From Telmatospirillum siberiense (GTDB lineage: Bacteria > Pseudomonadota > Alphaproteobacteria > Rhodospirillales > Magnetospirillaceae): a stretch of 64,000 nucleotides of DNA. Location: the NCBI RefSeq assembly GCF_002845745.1, contig NZ_PIUM01000006.1:124001-188000 (forward strand), in the 5' to 3' direction. Each line of letters opens with the position of its first letter. The stretch's first letter is position 1. Below, piece after piece: positions 27,334-36,721 of this stretch. The notes under the pieces are model-generated. The model was given only the letters and a program-made list of their open reading frames with translations. It had not been told where the DNA came from and did not search any database. The translations under genes and the position numbers were made by a program.

Positions 27334-27357
27334 TGTTGATAAATTGTCGAATCAACA
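27334..27357. repeat. 24-bp near-palindromic repeat, copy 2
   Basis: Inverted relative to 104-127 and matching at 22 of 24 positions; TGTTGA and TCAACA ends are kept. It sits between the convergent ModE and cytochrome stops (27311 and 27370). Confidence 0.5.
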
Positions 27358-27369
27358 AAATCCTCACGC

Positions 27370-28722
27370 TCATTGCATCCGGCGAAGCTCGGCGATCTCC
27401 TCAGCGGTGATCGCCGACGGCTTGGCTCCGAAACGGGCGACGACGTAATTGGCGAGGGCGGCGATTTCGACGTCGGAGTAGGCGCTGCCGAACGCCGGCA
27501 TGATCGAGACGCCTTGTATCGTCTGCCGCAGGGCCCCCAAAAGGATGATCTGTGCCACATTGGCGGCGCTGGGATCATTCACCGCACGCCCGCCGGTCAA
27601 AGTTGCCAAGGGGCTGAGCGGGCTTACGCCGGTCCAATCGTGGCACCCCGCGCAGGCGCCCGCGAAAAGTTTCTGGCCTCGCGAATCGATGCCCGCCGGT
27701 GTCCCAAGTTTCGGGGCGGCTGGCGCCGGTTCCGCCTTGGGGGCCGGGAGATCGGGCGATGGAATGGCCGGGACGCTGCGCAGATAGGCGACAATGGCCG
27801 CGTGATCCGTCGCGCTCAGATGGGCGAGGCTCAAATCGACCGCTTCGGCCATCGGCCCCGACGCCGTGCCCCGGCCGGTGGCATGGCCGGTCGATAAATA
27901 GCTGGTCAGTTCGGCATTATTCCAGGCGCCGACGCCCGTGTCTTGATCTCCCGTGATGTTGTAGGCCCGCCATCCTTGGACGACCGTGCCTGCGAATTTC
28001 CGGTGATTGTCCAATGCCTGCAGGCGATTGCGCGGCGTGTGGCAGTCCCCGCAATGCCCCAGCGCCTCGGCGAGATAGGCGCCGCGATTCCATTCGGGGC
28101 TGCGCTCCGCGTTCGGCTGGAAACGCTGGTCGGGATTGTACAGAAACGACCAGATGGCCATCAGCCAGCGTTGATTGTAGGGGAAGGCGAGGCTGTTGGC
28201 CGGCGGCGCGTTATGGACTGCCGGCAGGCTGAACAGATAGGCCTTGATCGCCAGGACATCGGCATCGGCGAGATAGGTATAGGCGGCATAGGGAAAGGCC
28301 GGATAGAGACGCGTACCGTCTCGGCTGATCCCTTGATGGATGGCCTGCAGCAGGTCCGCGTCGGTCCAGGTGCCGATCCCGGTTTCCCGATCCGGGGTGA
28401 TGTTGGGGGAATAGAGTGTGCCGAAGGGTGTCTTGAATGCCCGCCCGCCGGCGAAAGGCAGGCCTCCCTCCGTGGTATGACAGGCTTGGCAGTCGGCGGC
28501 CTGGGTCAGATACCGGCCGCGCGTGACGAGATCGTCTTTTGCGAATTCGACGGGAACGCCGGTGGGATTTGCTCCGCTGTAGGCGGCAATCGCGACGGTT
28601 TTGCCGCCCGCGAAATCCAGCGGACCGGGGCCGACCACAAACCAGAAGAAAGCGACGACCACGATGACGATGACGGCGAGGATGCCGGTTCGGATGAGCA
28701 TTCCGTTGGAGGATAAGGTCAT
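27370..28722 (-). CDS. Three-heme cytochrome c subunit of the Mo hydroxylase
   Basis: 450 aa. An N-terminal membrane anchor (ILAVIVIVVVAFFWFVV) is followed by three CxxCH heme sites: CQACH (residue 78), CGDCH in the middle and CAGCH in the C-terminal third. This matches the cytochrome subunit of alcohol, gluconate and nicotinate/aldehyde-type dehydrogenases that passes electrons to the respiratory chain from the periplasm. Its start overlaps the Mo-subunit stop by 4 nt (ATGA), so the two are translationally coupled. Confidence 0.93.
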   Translation of the reverse strand: MTLSSNGMLIRTGILAVIVIVVVAFFWFVVGPGPLDFAGGKTVAIAAYSGANPTGVPVEFAKDDLVTRGRYLTQAADCQACHTTEGGLPFAGGRAFKTPFGTLYSPNITPDRETGIGTWTDADLLQAIHQGISRDGTRLYPAFPYAAYTYLADADVLAIKAYLFSLPAVHNAPPANSLAFPYNQRWLMAIWSFLYNPDQRFQPNAERSPEWNRGAYLAEALGHCGDCHTPRNRLQALDNHRKFAGTVVQGWRAYNITGDQDTGVGAWNNAELTSYLSTGHATGRGTASGPMAEAVDLSLAHLSATDHAAIVAYLRSVPAIPSPDLPAPKAEPAPAAPKLGTPAGIDSRGQKLFAGACAGCHDWTGVSPLSPLATLTGGRAVNDPSAANVAQIILLGALRQTIQGVSIMPAFGSAYSDVEIAALANYVVARFGAKPSAITAEEIAELRRMQ

Positions 28723-30884
28723 CCCACTTTCCTTCCGGCCAGAAGACTGCGATCGATCGGCAGGCGTCGCAAGCGTACGCCGGTCGCGGCAAAGATCGCG
28801 TTGCCCAGAGCCGGCGGCGCGGCGGTGGTGCCTGTTTCGCCGATGCCGCCGGGGGCCTCTCCGCTTTTGATGAGATGCACTTCGATGGCCGGCGTCTGAT
28901 CGATGCGCAGCATCCGGTAATCATGAAAGTTGCTTTGCTGGACCCGGCCCCTGTCGATGGTGATTTCACCGTACAGCGCGGCCGTCAGTCCGAAGATCAG
29001 GCCGCCCTGCACCTGCGCCACCACCGTATCGGGGTTGACGACGATGCCGGTATCCACCGCTGAAACGATCCGGCGGACCCGGATTTCGCCGGCCTCATCC
29101 ACCTCGGCTTCGGCCACCGTGGCGATATAGCTGCCGAAGGAGGTTTGCAGCGCGATGCCGCGGCCCATGCGAGGCGGCAGCGGATTGCCCCATCCCGCCT
29201 TGGCCGCCGCCAGATCGAGCACCGCCTGCAAGCGTGGTGCCTTTCCCAGCATGTCGCGGCGGAAGGCGACAGGATCCTTGCCGGCTTTCCTGGCCAATTC
29301 GTCCATGAAGCTTTCGATGGCGAAGACATTGTTGTTGGGGCCGACGCCCCGCCAGAAGCCGGTGGGCATCGCGGGCGGTTCGTCGCGCACATAGTCCACG
29401 GACAGATTGGGAATGTCGTAGGGAATGTCGGCCGCGCTATCGATGGCGTCGATGTCGATGCCCTTCTGGAATGCCGGCGGCAACCAGCGGGCGATGATCG
29501 ATGACCCGGTGATGCGATGCTTCCAGCCGACGATCCGCCCGCCCGACAGGGTCGCGGAAAGCCGGTCCCGATAGACCGGCCGGTAGACGTCGTGCCGAAT
29601 GTCCTCCTCGCGGGTCCAGACGACCTTGACCGGCGCGGCAACCTGCTGGGCGATGCGCACGGCCTTGTCGATGTGATCCACCTCCAGGCGACGGCCGAAT
29701 CCGCCGCCGATCAGGAGATTGTGCACCGTGATCTTTTCAAGGGGCAGCCCGGTGATCTTGGCCGCCACGGCCTGTGCCCGCGACAATACCTGCGAACCGA
29801 CCCATATCTCGCAGGAATCGGCGGTGAGATGAACGGTGCAGTTCATCGGTTCCATCGTCGCATGGGCGAGGAAGGGTAACTCATAGGCGGCCTCGATCAA
29901 TTCGCCCTTGCTCAGGGCGCCGGTCGCATCGCCCACGGATCGGGCCGTGACACCTTCCTTTTCGCTGGCGGCGCGGAGCTGTTTCCAGACGTCGTCCGAC
30001 GAGACGGCGGCGTTCGGCCCTTCGACCCAGGTGATCTTGAGCGCTTCCAGGCCTTGCCTGGCCGCCCACATGTGATCTCCGACCACGGCAACCAGATCGT
30101 CCAGCACGACGATCTGGCGGACGCCAGGAAGGCTTTTGGCCTTGCTGTCGTCGACATGGCCGACTTTGCCGCCGAATACCGGGCAGGCGGCCAGCGTGGC
30201 GAATGTCACGCCCGGCGGCATGGCGTCGATACCGTAAATCACCTTGCCATTGACCTTGTCGGGGGTGTCCAGCCGCTTGAGCGATTGGCCGATGAGCTTG
30301 AAATTCGCCGTCGACTTCAAGGGCGGATCAGCCGGCGCCGTCAAGCCCGCCGTATGTTCCACCAACGCGGCGTAGGAGGCCTTGCGTCCGCTAGCGTCGT
30401 GGAACACTTCGCCGCTGTCGGTCCGGCATGTCGCCGGATCGACCTGCCAAATCCGCGCCGAGGCTTCCACCAGCAGGGCGCGGGCGGCGGCTCCGGCCTT
30501 GCGGAGGGGCAGCCAGAAGGCCCGGACCGAATTGGAATTGCCGGTGACCTGGATACGAAATGTCGGATTGGCGTAAAGCGCGTCGTTCGGCGGAGCCGCT
30601 TCCAGCACGACCTGATCGAAGGCGGCGTCGAGTTCCTCGGCCAGGATCATGGCGACGGTGGTGTAGATGCCCTGCCCCATTTCCACTTGCGGCATGATCA
30701 ACGTGACTTTGCCCTGACGATCGATGCGGATGAAGGCATTGGGCGCGAAAACGGTCGTCTCCGCATTTGCGGCCATCGCCGAAGGCAGGTGAAACCCCAG
30801 TAGGAAAGCCCCGCCGACGGCGGCTCCGGCCTTCAGGAAGGTGCGTCTTGTCGGGCCTGCTCGCGTTGCTGTCGCGTCGAACAT
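28719..30884 (-). CDS. Molybdopterin-binding subunit, isoquinoline 1-oxidoreductase/aldehyde dehydrogenase type
   Basis: 721 aa. Tat signal TRRTFLKAG plus a hydrophobic stretch, then Mo-binding regions of the xanthine oxidase family (single-chain, IorB-like): IMPQVEMGQGIYTTVAMILA, GGGFGRRLEVDH, GFWRGVGPNNNVFA and the catalytic Glu in GGIGETGTT. It oxidises an aldehyde or N-heterocycle by hydroxylation at the periplasmic face, if exported with its partner. Neighbours: the 2Fe-2S subunit 22 bp upstream and the cytochrome c downstream. The substrate cannot be told from sequence. Confidence 0.93.
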   Translation of the reverse strand: MFDATATRAGPTRRTFLKAGAAVGGAFLLGFHLPSAMAANAETTVFAPNAFIRIDRQGKVTLIMPQVEMGQGIYTTVAMILAEELDAAFDQVVLEAAPPNDALYANPTFRIQVTGNSNSVRAFWLPLRKAGAAARALLVEASARIWQVDPATCRTDSGEVFHDASGRKASYAALVEHTAGLTAPADPPLKSTANFKLIGQSLKRLDTPDKVNGKVIYGIDAMPPGVTFATLAACPVFGGKVGHVDDSKAKSLPGVRQIVVLDDLVAVVGDHMWAARQGLEALKITWVEGPNAAVSSDDVWKQLRAASEKEGVTARSVGDATGALSKGELIEAAYELPFLAHATMEPMNCTVHLTADSCEIWVGSQVLSRAQAVAAKITGLPLEKITVHNLLIGGGFGRRLEVDHIDKAVRIAQQVAAPVKVVWTREEDIRHDVYRPVYRDRLSATLSGGRIVGWKHRITGSSIIARWLPPAFQKGIDIDAIDSAADIPYDIPNLSVDYVRDEPPAMPTGFWRGVGPNNNVFAIESFMDELARKAGKDPVAFRRDMLGKAPRLQAVLDLAAAKAGWGNPLPPRMGRGIALQTSFGSYIATVAEAEVDEAGEIRVRRIVSAVDTGIVVNPDTVVAQVQGGLIFGLTAALYGEITIDRGRVQQSNFHDYRMLRIDQTPAIEVHLIKSGEAPGGIGETGTTAAPPALGNAIFAATGVRLRRLPIDRSLLAGRKVG

Positions 30885-30906
30885 GTTCTAACTCCGGGTC
30901 GCCTGT

Positions 30907-31362
30907 TCAAACCGATTTGGCCGCCTGTTTGATGGCTTCACGGATCCGTACGTAGGTTCCGCAACGGCAGATGTTTCCCGCCATCGCCGCATCGATGTCG
31001 GCGTCGTCGGGGTTTGGGGTGACATTCAGCAATGCGGTGGCCGACATGATTTGTCCCGATTGGCAGTAGCCGCATTGGATCACTTCGAGATCAAGCCAGG
31101 CTTTCTGGATTTTGGCGCCATTGGGCGTTTCCGCGATGCCTTCGATCGTCGTGATCGCCCGTTCTCCGATCGTGCCGACCGGCAGCAGGCACGATCGGAC
31201 GGGAATACCGTCGAGATGTACGGTGCAGGCGCCGCATTGCGCGATGCCGCATCCGAATTTAGTGCCCGTCAGGCCCAGGATATCGCGGAGAACCCATAAC
31301 AGCGGCATATCTCCGGGAACGTCGACCGCTCTCATGTCGCCATTGATTCGCAGATTGATCAT
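30907..31362 (-). CDS. 2Fe-2S subunit of the Mo hydroxylase
   Basis: 151 aa with the two [2Fe-2S] sites of the xanthine oxidase family: plant-type CGIAQCGAC plus CLLP in the N-terminal half, then CGYCQSGQ and CRCG in the C-terminal half. It carries electrons from the molybdenum centre to cytochrome c. It is the first gene of the three-gene operon. No signal peptide is seen, as is usual for partners that ride the Tat signal of the large subunit. Confidence 0.95.
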   Translation of the reverse strand: MINLRINGDMRAVDVPGDMPLLWVLRDILGLTGTKFGCGIAQCGACTVHLDGIPVRSCLLPVGTIGERAITTIEGIAETPNGAKIQKAWLDLEVIQCGYCQSGQIMSATALLNVTPNPDDADIDAAMAGNICRCGTYVRIREAIKQAAKSV

Positions 31363-31839
31363 GGGGAGTACCTATCCGGAAACATCACAATTAGTCGATG
31401 TGGGGTGACGTCAAGATAAGATCAATGGTTGCTATTTTGCGGATTTCCGCGATTCCCGAATGGGTGGGCTTGAAATTGAAATAATGCCCGGAGCGCGGAC
31501 AATTAATTGCAGGAGCGCTCAGTTTTTATGCATGGCATCCAGATGCTCTTCTCTGCGATCGGAGGAAAAGTCGCACTATTTGTTAGCTATATACAATGGG
31601 CTGGAAAACCGTCCGTACGGTTGAGGGCGGCGGCATGGCGGTTCGCATTGTCGCCACCACCGGCAGCGTCGGCGTCCTTCTGACGAGGAAGGCACGACTG
31701 GAAAAAGGTGCTGGGCGACGATGCGCGCCTGGTTCAGGGGGAGGGTGTATCCCGCAATTTTCGTTCGTTGACGGCAAGACTGATCCCATTCCCGAAACCC
31801 TGTAGCCCCGGAAATTGAGGGTTTCGGCCTTGAGTGGCG
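31363..31839. promoter_or_regulatory. Intergenic region upstream of the Mo hydroxylase operon
   Basis: About 480 bp. The FeS-subunit promoter must lie here. GCTATATACA at 31586-31595 resembles a ModE half-site but is weak evidence. A 69-codon frame at 31596-31805 has no convincing family pattern, and I do not call it. Nothing else seen. Confidence 0.4.
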
Positions 31840-32658
31840 TCAGGCGGCCTGGGACAACGTTGCGTAACGGTGGGTGACGTGATCACGCAGGAAGGGTTCG
31901 TAATGGCTGACCGCGTCCCAGATATCTTCTTCTTGCGTGGCCAGGGAGTCATCGATGGGTAGATCCATCTGTTTCGGATTCTGGTTGTGGTGTTTCTTGC
32001 TGATGGCCGCGTGCGCCCGCCTGATCTTGTCGGTGATCGGCAGGTCCAGCGTATCAAGCATCTCGGAGAAAATAAGCCAGTCGTTCAGTTCCCGGTTGGT
32101 GACGTCGAAGACCGGCAGTCCGAGATCTTCGGCCAGTTTGGCATAGTGGCGTTGACGGCGCTCCATCTCCAGCGCGTACCAGAAACAAAGCTGGTATGCG
32201 CTGGCCGTTTCCCAGCGGAGAAGAGGCATTACGCCGGGATCGCGCGGATCCAGCAGATAGGCGATGCCGAGCGTCGACCAGGCGGGGACGCAATCGCGGA
32301 GGATATAACTCCAGGCCACTTCCCGGGGCGGACGGCGCAGTATGATCAGGGCCGGACGCAGGCCCATGCGGATCATCGGCTCGATGAAGCCCTTGCAAAT
32401 CAGATGCGATGTCTCGGCATAGACCTCGCCGGGACATTCCCGGATGGCCGGTATCTTCTGTTTGAAAAGGAAGTCGTAGGCCATGTAGGGATTGCTCTGG
32501 ACCCGACGCAAGACATCGACGTAATTCGGCTTGGGCTCATGATGGGCACTGACCGTCGGAACGGCTTCGAGCAATTTGGTCAGGTAGGAAGTCCCCGTTC
32601 GTCCGGCTGTTACCGTAAAGATCAGCTTCTTGTCCAAGACGACTTGCTCGACCGACAT
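31840..32658 (-). CDS. Sulfotransferase-like protein
   Basis: About 272 aa. The N-terminal loop FTVTAGRTGTSYLTKLL has the 5'-phosphosulfate-binding pattern of PAPS sulfotransferases, and ALIILRRPPREVAWSYI the second (3'-phosphate) motif, though weakly. The rest has no clear sub-family. The start ATG 32658 follows GGAG by 9 nt; ATG 32673 is an alternative without a Shine-Dalgarno. It is divergent from the IalB operon, which also holds a sulfotransferase-domain protein. Confidence 0.7.
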   Translation of the reverse strand: MSVEQVVLDKKLIFTVTAGRTGTSYLTKLLEAVPTVSAHHEPKPNYVDVLRRVQSNPYMAYDFLFKQKIPAIRECPGEVYAETSHLICKGFIEPMIRMGLRPALIILRRPPREVAWSYILRDCVPAWSTLGIAYLLDPRDPGVMPLLRWETASAYQLCFWYALEMERRQRHYAKLAEDLGLPVFDVTNRELNDWLIFSEMLDTLDLPITDKIRRAHAAISKKHHNQNPKQMDLPIDDSLATQEEDIWDAVSHYEPFLRDHVTHRYATLSQAA

Positions 32659-32960
32659 TCGAGAGGGCTCCATACCAACACTTTTCAGTAGGCATCATCT
32701 TTCTTCCCGTTGATATCAGGGGGATTTCTAATTTGTTGTTTATTTGTAACAGGCGACGAAGAATCTGAAACAGATTGTCACAATTTGCCGTTTTGGAAGG
32801 ACTCGTCGGAATGTCATGGCTGAATTAGGGGTTTTGAGGATTATTTTTATATTGTCTTCTTGCTATCCCGCTGCTGCCGATTAATCATTTTCGGGTTGCG
32901 CATCGCAACCAATGAATTATTAATTGCATCAGGTGTTTACGTTATGGCTGTGATTGCACG
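32659..32960. promoter_or_regulatory. AT-rich divergent promoter region
   Basis: About 300 bp between the divergent sulfotransferase and IalB genes, clearly AT-rich with respect to both. No named operator recognised. Confidence 0.45.
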
Positions 32961-33452
32961 ATGAAATCATCATTCACCATTGCTGTGTTGGCTGGCCTTT
33001 TTTGTGCCGCCTCTTCCGCCGGGGCCGCGGATGCGCCGGCCCCTCTTTGGAACAAGACCTGCAACAAGGACGCGAACGGCAAACAGTCCTGCGTCATCGA
33101 GCAGTTCGCCGTGGCCATGCCGCAAAACTCCGTGCTCGCCCATATCCGTTTCTTCCCGACGGACAAATCCGACCAGACCGGGATGTCGCTGACCGCCCCC
33201 TTGGGCGTCATGCTGCCGCAGGGCTTCAGTCTCAGCGTTGACGATTCGAAACCGATCCTCCTGCCGTTCGAGCGTTGCGGCGCGGAAGGCTGCGAGGCCA
33301 TGGCGGTATTGGACAAAACCGCCATGGCCAAATTCTCGACGGGAAAAAAGCTGGTACTGCACTACAATGTATCGGAAAAGAAAGGCATGGACATTCCGAT
33401 CAAGCTGGAAGGCTTGTCCGCCGCCTTGCAGTCCCTTTCCAAATCGAACTAG
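32961..33452 (+). CDS. Invasion-associated locus B (IalB) family periplasmic protein
   Basis: 163 aa. Signal peptide FTIAVLAGLFCAASSAGAADA, then an IalB-like domain: CNKDANGKQSCVIEQ, TAPLGVMLPQGFSLSVDD, with two cysteine pairs (CNK/SCV, ERCGAEGCEAM) that should form disulfides. Such proteins are widespread in alphaproteobacteria; a role in envelope stability is usually proposed. It is the first gene of an operon: 9 bp before the TPR-sulfotransferase gene. Confidence 0.88.
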   Translation: MKSSFTIAVLAGLFCAASSAGAADAPAPLWNKTCNKDANGKQSCVIEQFAVAMPQNSVLAHIRFFPTDKSDQTGMSLTAPLGVMLPQGFSLSVDDSKPILLPFERCGAEGCEAMAVLDKTAMAKFSTGKKLVLHYNVSEKKGMDIPIKLEGLSAALQSLSKSN

Positions 33453-33461
33453 GTAGAAACC

Positions 33462-35561
33462 ATGGCCCGTAAGCCGTCTGCTCCAGCCCCCTCCCAGGAT
33501 TTGAGCATCGAGGAGGCTCTGTCTCGCGCCTATGCCCACTGGAACGCCGGGCAGGCCGATCAGGCGGAGTTGTTCTGCCAGCGCGTTCTGGCCGTTTGGC
33601 CCGGACAGGCGGACGCTCTTCATCTCATGGGCGTGATGGCGCATGCCTATGGCAACCTGGATCTGGCGCTGCAGCATCTGCGGCTGGCCTGCCAGGCGCC
33701 ACGGGCGCCGGCGGTCTATTTCAGCAACCTCGCCGAGATGTGCCGGCAGAAGGGCTTGCTGTCCGAAGGCGAACGGGCCGGACGGCGGGCCGTCGCCCTC
33801 GACAACAATCTTGTGGCCGGCTGGAACAATCTGGGAATCATCCTGCAGGAGGCGGGAAAGCTGGATGAAAGCCTGTCCTGCCTCGAGCGGGTGGTGGCCT
33901 TGCAGCAAAATTCCCCCGAGGCGCACAACAACCTAGCCAACACCTGCAAGCGCCTCGGGCGGTTGGACCGCGCGGAAGGCTATTATGCCAAGGCGCTGTC
34001 CTTGAATCCCAATTACGCCGAGGCCCACAGCAATCTGGCCAATCTCCTGAACGATCGTGGCCGCCTCGACGAGGCTGCCGCCGAGGCTCGCCGCGCCATC
34101 GATCTCAATCCCCAGATGGCGGACGCCTACATCAATCTGGCAGCGGTGGAGTCCTCTCGCTACCGGTTCACCGAAGCCTTGCGCTGGCTGGACGCACTGC
34201 TGGTTTTCGCTCCCATGCATGCGGGCGGGCTCGCCGCGCGAGCCCAGTCGCTGATCCGGCTCGAACGGCTGCCCGAGGCTCTTGAATCGGCCAAGCGCGC
34301 GGTGGAGAATGCGCCCGAAAGTTCCGACGCGCACAACACCGTCGGACAGGTCTTGCAGGCCTTGAGCCGTTTCGACGAAGCGCTTGAGGCATTCGACCGG
34401 GCGGCGTCCCTGCCGGGTTTGGCGACGGAAAACGCCCTGGTCAACCGCGCCATCCTGTTCATGGAAAATGGGCGCAAGGACGAGGCTCGGGCCGCTTTCG
34501 ATCGCGCTCTCGACTCCTTTCCCCGTTCGGCGCAGGCCTTGTTCAATCGTTCGGATCTCAAGACGTTTGCCGAGAACGATCCGGATATCCGGACTATCGA
34601 AGACATGCTGCTGGACGGCGGGACGCGCTCGCTGGCCGATAGCCAGGCTTTGCACTTCACCCTGGGCAAGGCCTATCTGGATGTGGGGAATTCCGACCGG
34701 GCCTTCTACCATCTGAACGAAGGCAACCGCCTGAAGCGCTCCACCTTTCATTTCGACATCGGCGCCACCACCGAATGGATGCGGCGGATCGCCAAAGTCT
34801 TTTCACCGGCGCTCTTCAAATCTTGTCGCGGGGTAGGGGCGCCGTCGTCGCTGCCGGTGTTCATCGTGGGTATTCCCCGTTCGGGAACGACGTTGATCGA
34901 ACAGATCCTCGCCTCCCATTCCCAGGTGCTCGGGGGGGGTGAATTGAGCCAGCTGCAGCGGATCGTCGATGGCATCGGCGTCTATCCCGAGGATGTGGTG
35001 AAATTCGACAAGACCGTATGGGAACGGATCGGACGCGATTATCTCGCTCGTGTCGAGCCCTTGGCCCAGGGCAGGCTCCATGTGGTGGACAAGATGCCGG
35101 CCAATTTCCTGCATGCCGGGCTGATCCGCCTGGCTTTGCCCAACGCGCGGATCATCCATTGCAGGCGCGATCCGGTGGATACCTGTCTTTCCTGTTACAC
35201 GAAACTGTTCACCGCCGAACAGTTGTTCACTTATGATTTGGCCGAACTGGGCCGCTTCCATGTCGCCTACCAGAAACTGATGGCGCATTGGCGGAAAGTG
35301 CTGCCCAAGGACCGTTTCATTGAGGTCGATTACGAGGCGGTGGTCGATGATCTCGAAGGAGAGGCGAAACGTCTGATCGATTTCCTCGGATTGCCGTGGG
35401 AAGAGAGCTGCCTCAACTTCCATGAAAACCGCAGGACGATCCGTACCGCCAGCGTCAACCAGGTGCGTCGTCCGATCTATAAATCCTCGATGGGGCGCTG
35501 GAAGGCTCATGCCCGTCACCTGGAGCCCCTGCTGACGGCCTTGGGTGTCGACCTGACGTGA
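33462..35561 (+). CDS. TPR protein with C-terminal sulfotransferase domain
   Basis: 699 aa. TPR units fill about residues 20-400 (AWNNLGIILQEAGKLDES-type units). A sulfotransferase domain follows at about 465-690: 5'-phosphosulfate loop VFIVGIPRSGTTLIEQIL (about residue 466) and 3'-phosphate motif RIIHCRRDPVDTCLSCY (about 562). It presumably transfers sulfate from PAPS to a protein or glycan; the acceptor is unknown. The next gene begins GTGA-overlapped with its stop, so translation is coupled. Confidence 0.9.
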   Translation: MARKPSAPAPSQDLSIEEALSRAYAHWNAGQADQAELFCQRVLAVWPGQADALHLMGVMAHAYGNLDLALQHLRLACQAPRAPAVYFSNLAEMCRQKGLLSEGERAGRRAVALDNNLVAGWNNLGIILQEAGKLDESLSCLERVVALQQNSPEAHNNLANTCKRLGRLDRAEGYYAKALSLNPNYAEAHSNLANLLNDRGRLDEAAAEARRAIDLNPQMADAYINLAAVESSRYRFTEALRWLDALLVFAPMHAGGLAARAQSLIRLERLPEALESAKRAVENAPESSDAHNTVGQVLQALSRFDEALEAFDRAASLPGLATENALVNRAILFMENGRKDEARAAFDRALDSFPRSAQALFNRSDLKTFAENDPDIRTIEDMLLDGGTRSLADSQALHFTLGKAYLDVGNSDRAFYHLNEGNRLKRSTFHFDIGATTEWMRRIAKVFSPALFKSCRGVGAPSSLPVFIVGIPRSGTTLIEQILASHSQVLGGGELSQLQRIVDGIGVYPEDVVKFDKTVWERIGRDYLARVEPLAQGRLHVVDKMPANFLHAGLIRLALPNARIIHCRRDPVDTCLSCYTKLFTAEQLFTYDLAELGRFHVAYQKLMAHWRKVLPKDRFIEVDYEAVVDDLEGEAKRLIDFLGLPWEESCLNFHENRRTIRTASVNQVRRPIYKSSMGRWKAHARHLEPLLTALGVDLT

Positions 35562-36721
35562 CCATCGTGGACGCTTCCGTCGTGGATCAGCAGATCCATG
35601 CATTGATCGCGCAAGGCAGGCTGGAGGAGGCCGAGGCCATCGTGCGGCCCCTGTTGGCTTCGGGCAGCGGCCCCATACCGTTGTGGCGTCTCCTGGCCCA
35701 ACTCAGCCGCCAGCAGGGTCGTCTCGCCGAGACGCGGGCTGTTCAGGAGATGCTGGTCGAAGCCGTTCCCGGAGATCTGTCGGGGCGTTTCGATCTGGCC
35801 GAGACCCTTTTGCTGATGGGAGAGTTCGAGCGGGGGTGGCGGGAATATCATTACCGTTACAGTCTGTCCCATACCACCCGCATCGAGCGCAAGGTACAGC
35901 GTCCGCGCTGGGACGGCCGCCCCATGCCGGGGCGGCCCCTGCTCATTCACGACGAGCAGGGTTATGGCGACACCTTCCAATTCATCCGCATGGTCGCCTG
36001 GGCCAAGGAACGCAGCCAGGCCCACGTCATTTTGGAAATCAACCGGGAAAGCCTGTCTTTGGCTGAGCGCTGCAAGGGGGCCGACGAACTTATCGTCCGT
36101 GGCACGCTGCCTCCGGCCTTCGACGTCCATTGCGAGATGATGAGCCTGCCGATGGTGATGGGGCTGAAACTGGACGATCTGCCCGGCACCATCCCCTATC
36201 TGTCACCGTCCCCCACCCGTGTGGCCAAATGGCGGCGGCGTCTGGCGAAACTTCCGCGGCCGCTGGTCTGCCTGGTCTGGGCCGGTCGGCCGGCCCATCA
36301 TAACGACGCCAACCGTTCGATGACCCTGGCCGATCTGGCGCCCCTGGCCATGCCCGGCGTCACTTTTCTCGCCGTGCAGAAGGGGCCGAAGGCCGCCGAG
36401 GCCAAGACGCCGCCCGCCGGCATGACTTTGCTGGCGCTGGATGACGAGATCGACGATTTCGAAGATACGGCGGCCATCCTTTCGATCGCCGATCTGCTGA
36501 TTTCGGTGGATTCCTCTCCGGTTCATCTGGCCGGCGCCCTGGGGCGTCCGGTCTGGGTCCTGCTGCCCTTCATTCCCGATTGGCGCTGGCTGATGGACCG
36601 TGCCGATACGCCCTGGTATCCGCAGACCCGGCTGTTTCGGCAAAGCGCGCGAGGCGATTGGCCGGGGACCCTGGCGCGTATGGCAAACGAACTGGCGGCC
36701 TTGCGAGATAAGATCCGATGA
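35558..36721 (+). CDS. TPR plus GT9-like glycosyltransferase
   Basis: 387 aa, GTG start overlapping the preceding TGA (GTGA). Residues 1-100 hold short TPR units (HALIAQGRLEEAEAIVRPLL; MGEFERGWREYHYRYSL). From about 125 the pattern RPLLIHDEQGYGDTFQFIR, CLVWAGRPAHHNDANR, then SIADLLISVDSSPVHLAGAL resembles bacterial TPR/heptosyltransferase-like enzymes (GT9). It may transfer sugar to the glycan or protein that the sulfotransferase modifies; this is inference. Confidence 0.85.
   Translation: MTIVDASVVDQQIHALIAQGRLEEAEAIVRPLLASGSGPIPLWRLLAQLSRQQGRLAETRAVQEMLVEAVPGDLSGRFDLAETLLLMGEFERGWREYHYRYSLSHTTRIERKVQRPRWDGRPMPGRPLLIHDEQGYGDTFQFIRMVAWAKERSQAHVILEINRESLSLAERCKGADELIVRGTLPPAFDVHCEMMSLPMVMGLKLDDLPGTIPYLSPSPTRVAKWRRRLAKLPRPLVCLVWAGRPAHHNDANRSMTLADLAPLAMPGVTFLAVQKGPKAAEAKTPPAGMTLLALDDEIDDFEDTAAILSIADLLISVDSSPVHLAGALGRPVWVLLPFIPDWRWLMDRADTPWYPQTRLFRQSARGDWPGTLARMANELAALRDKIR

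Noticed and set aside
24353-31362. Flavodoxin, ModE and molbindin as a nitrogenase region
   Set aside because: No nif, vnf or anf gene and no NifA site were found; ModE and Mop fit the Mo hydroxylase.
31596-31805. Small plus-strand frame of 69 codons
   Set aside because: No family pattern and weak start signal; left as intergenic.
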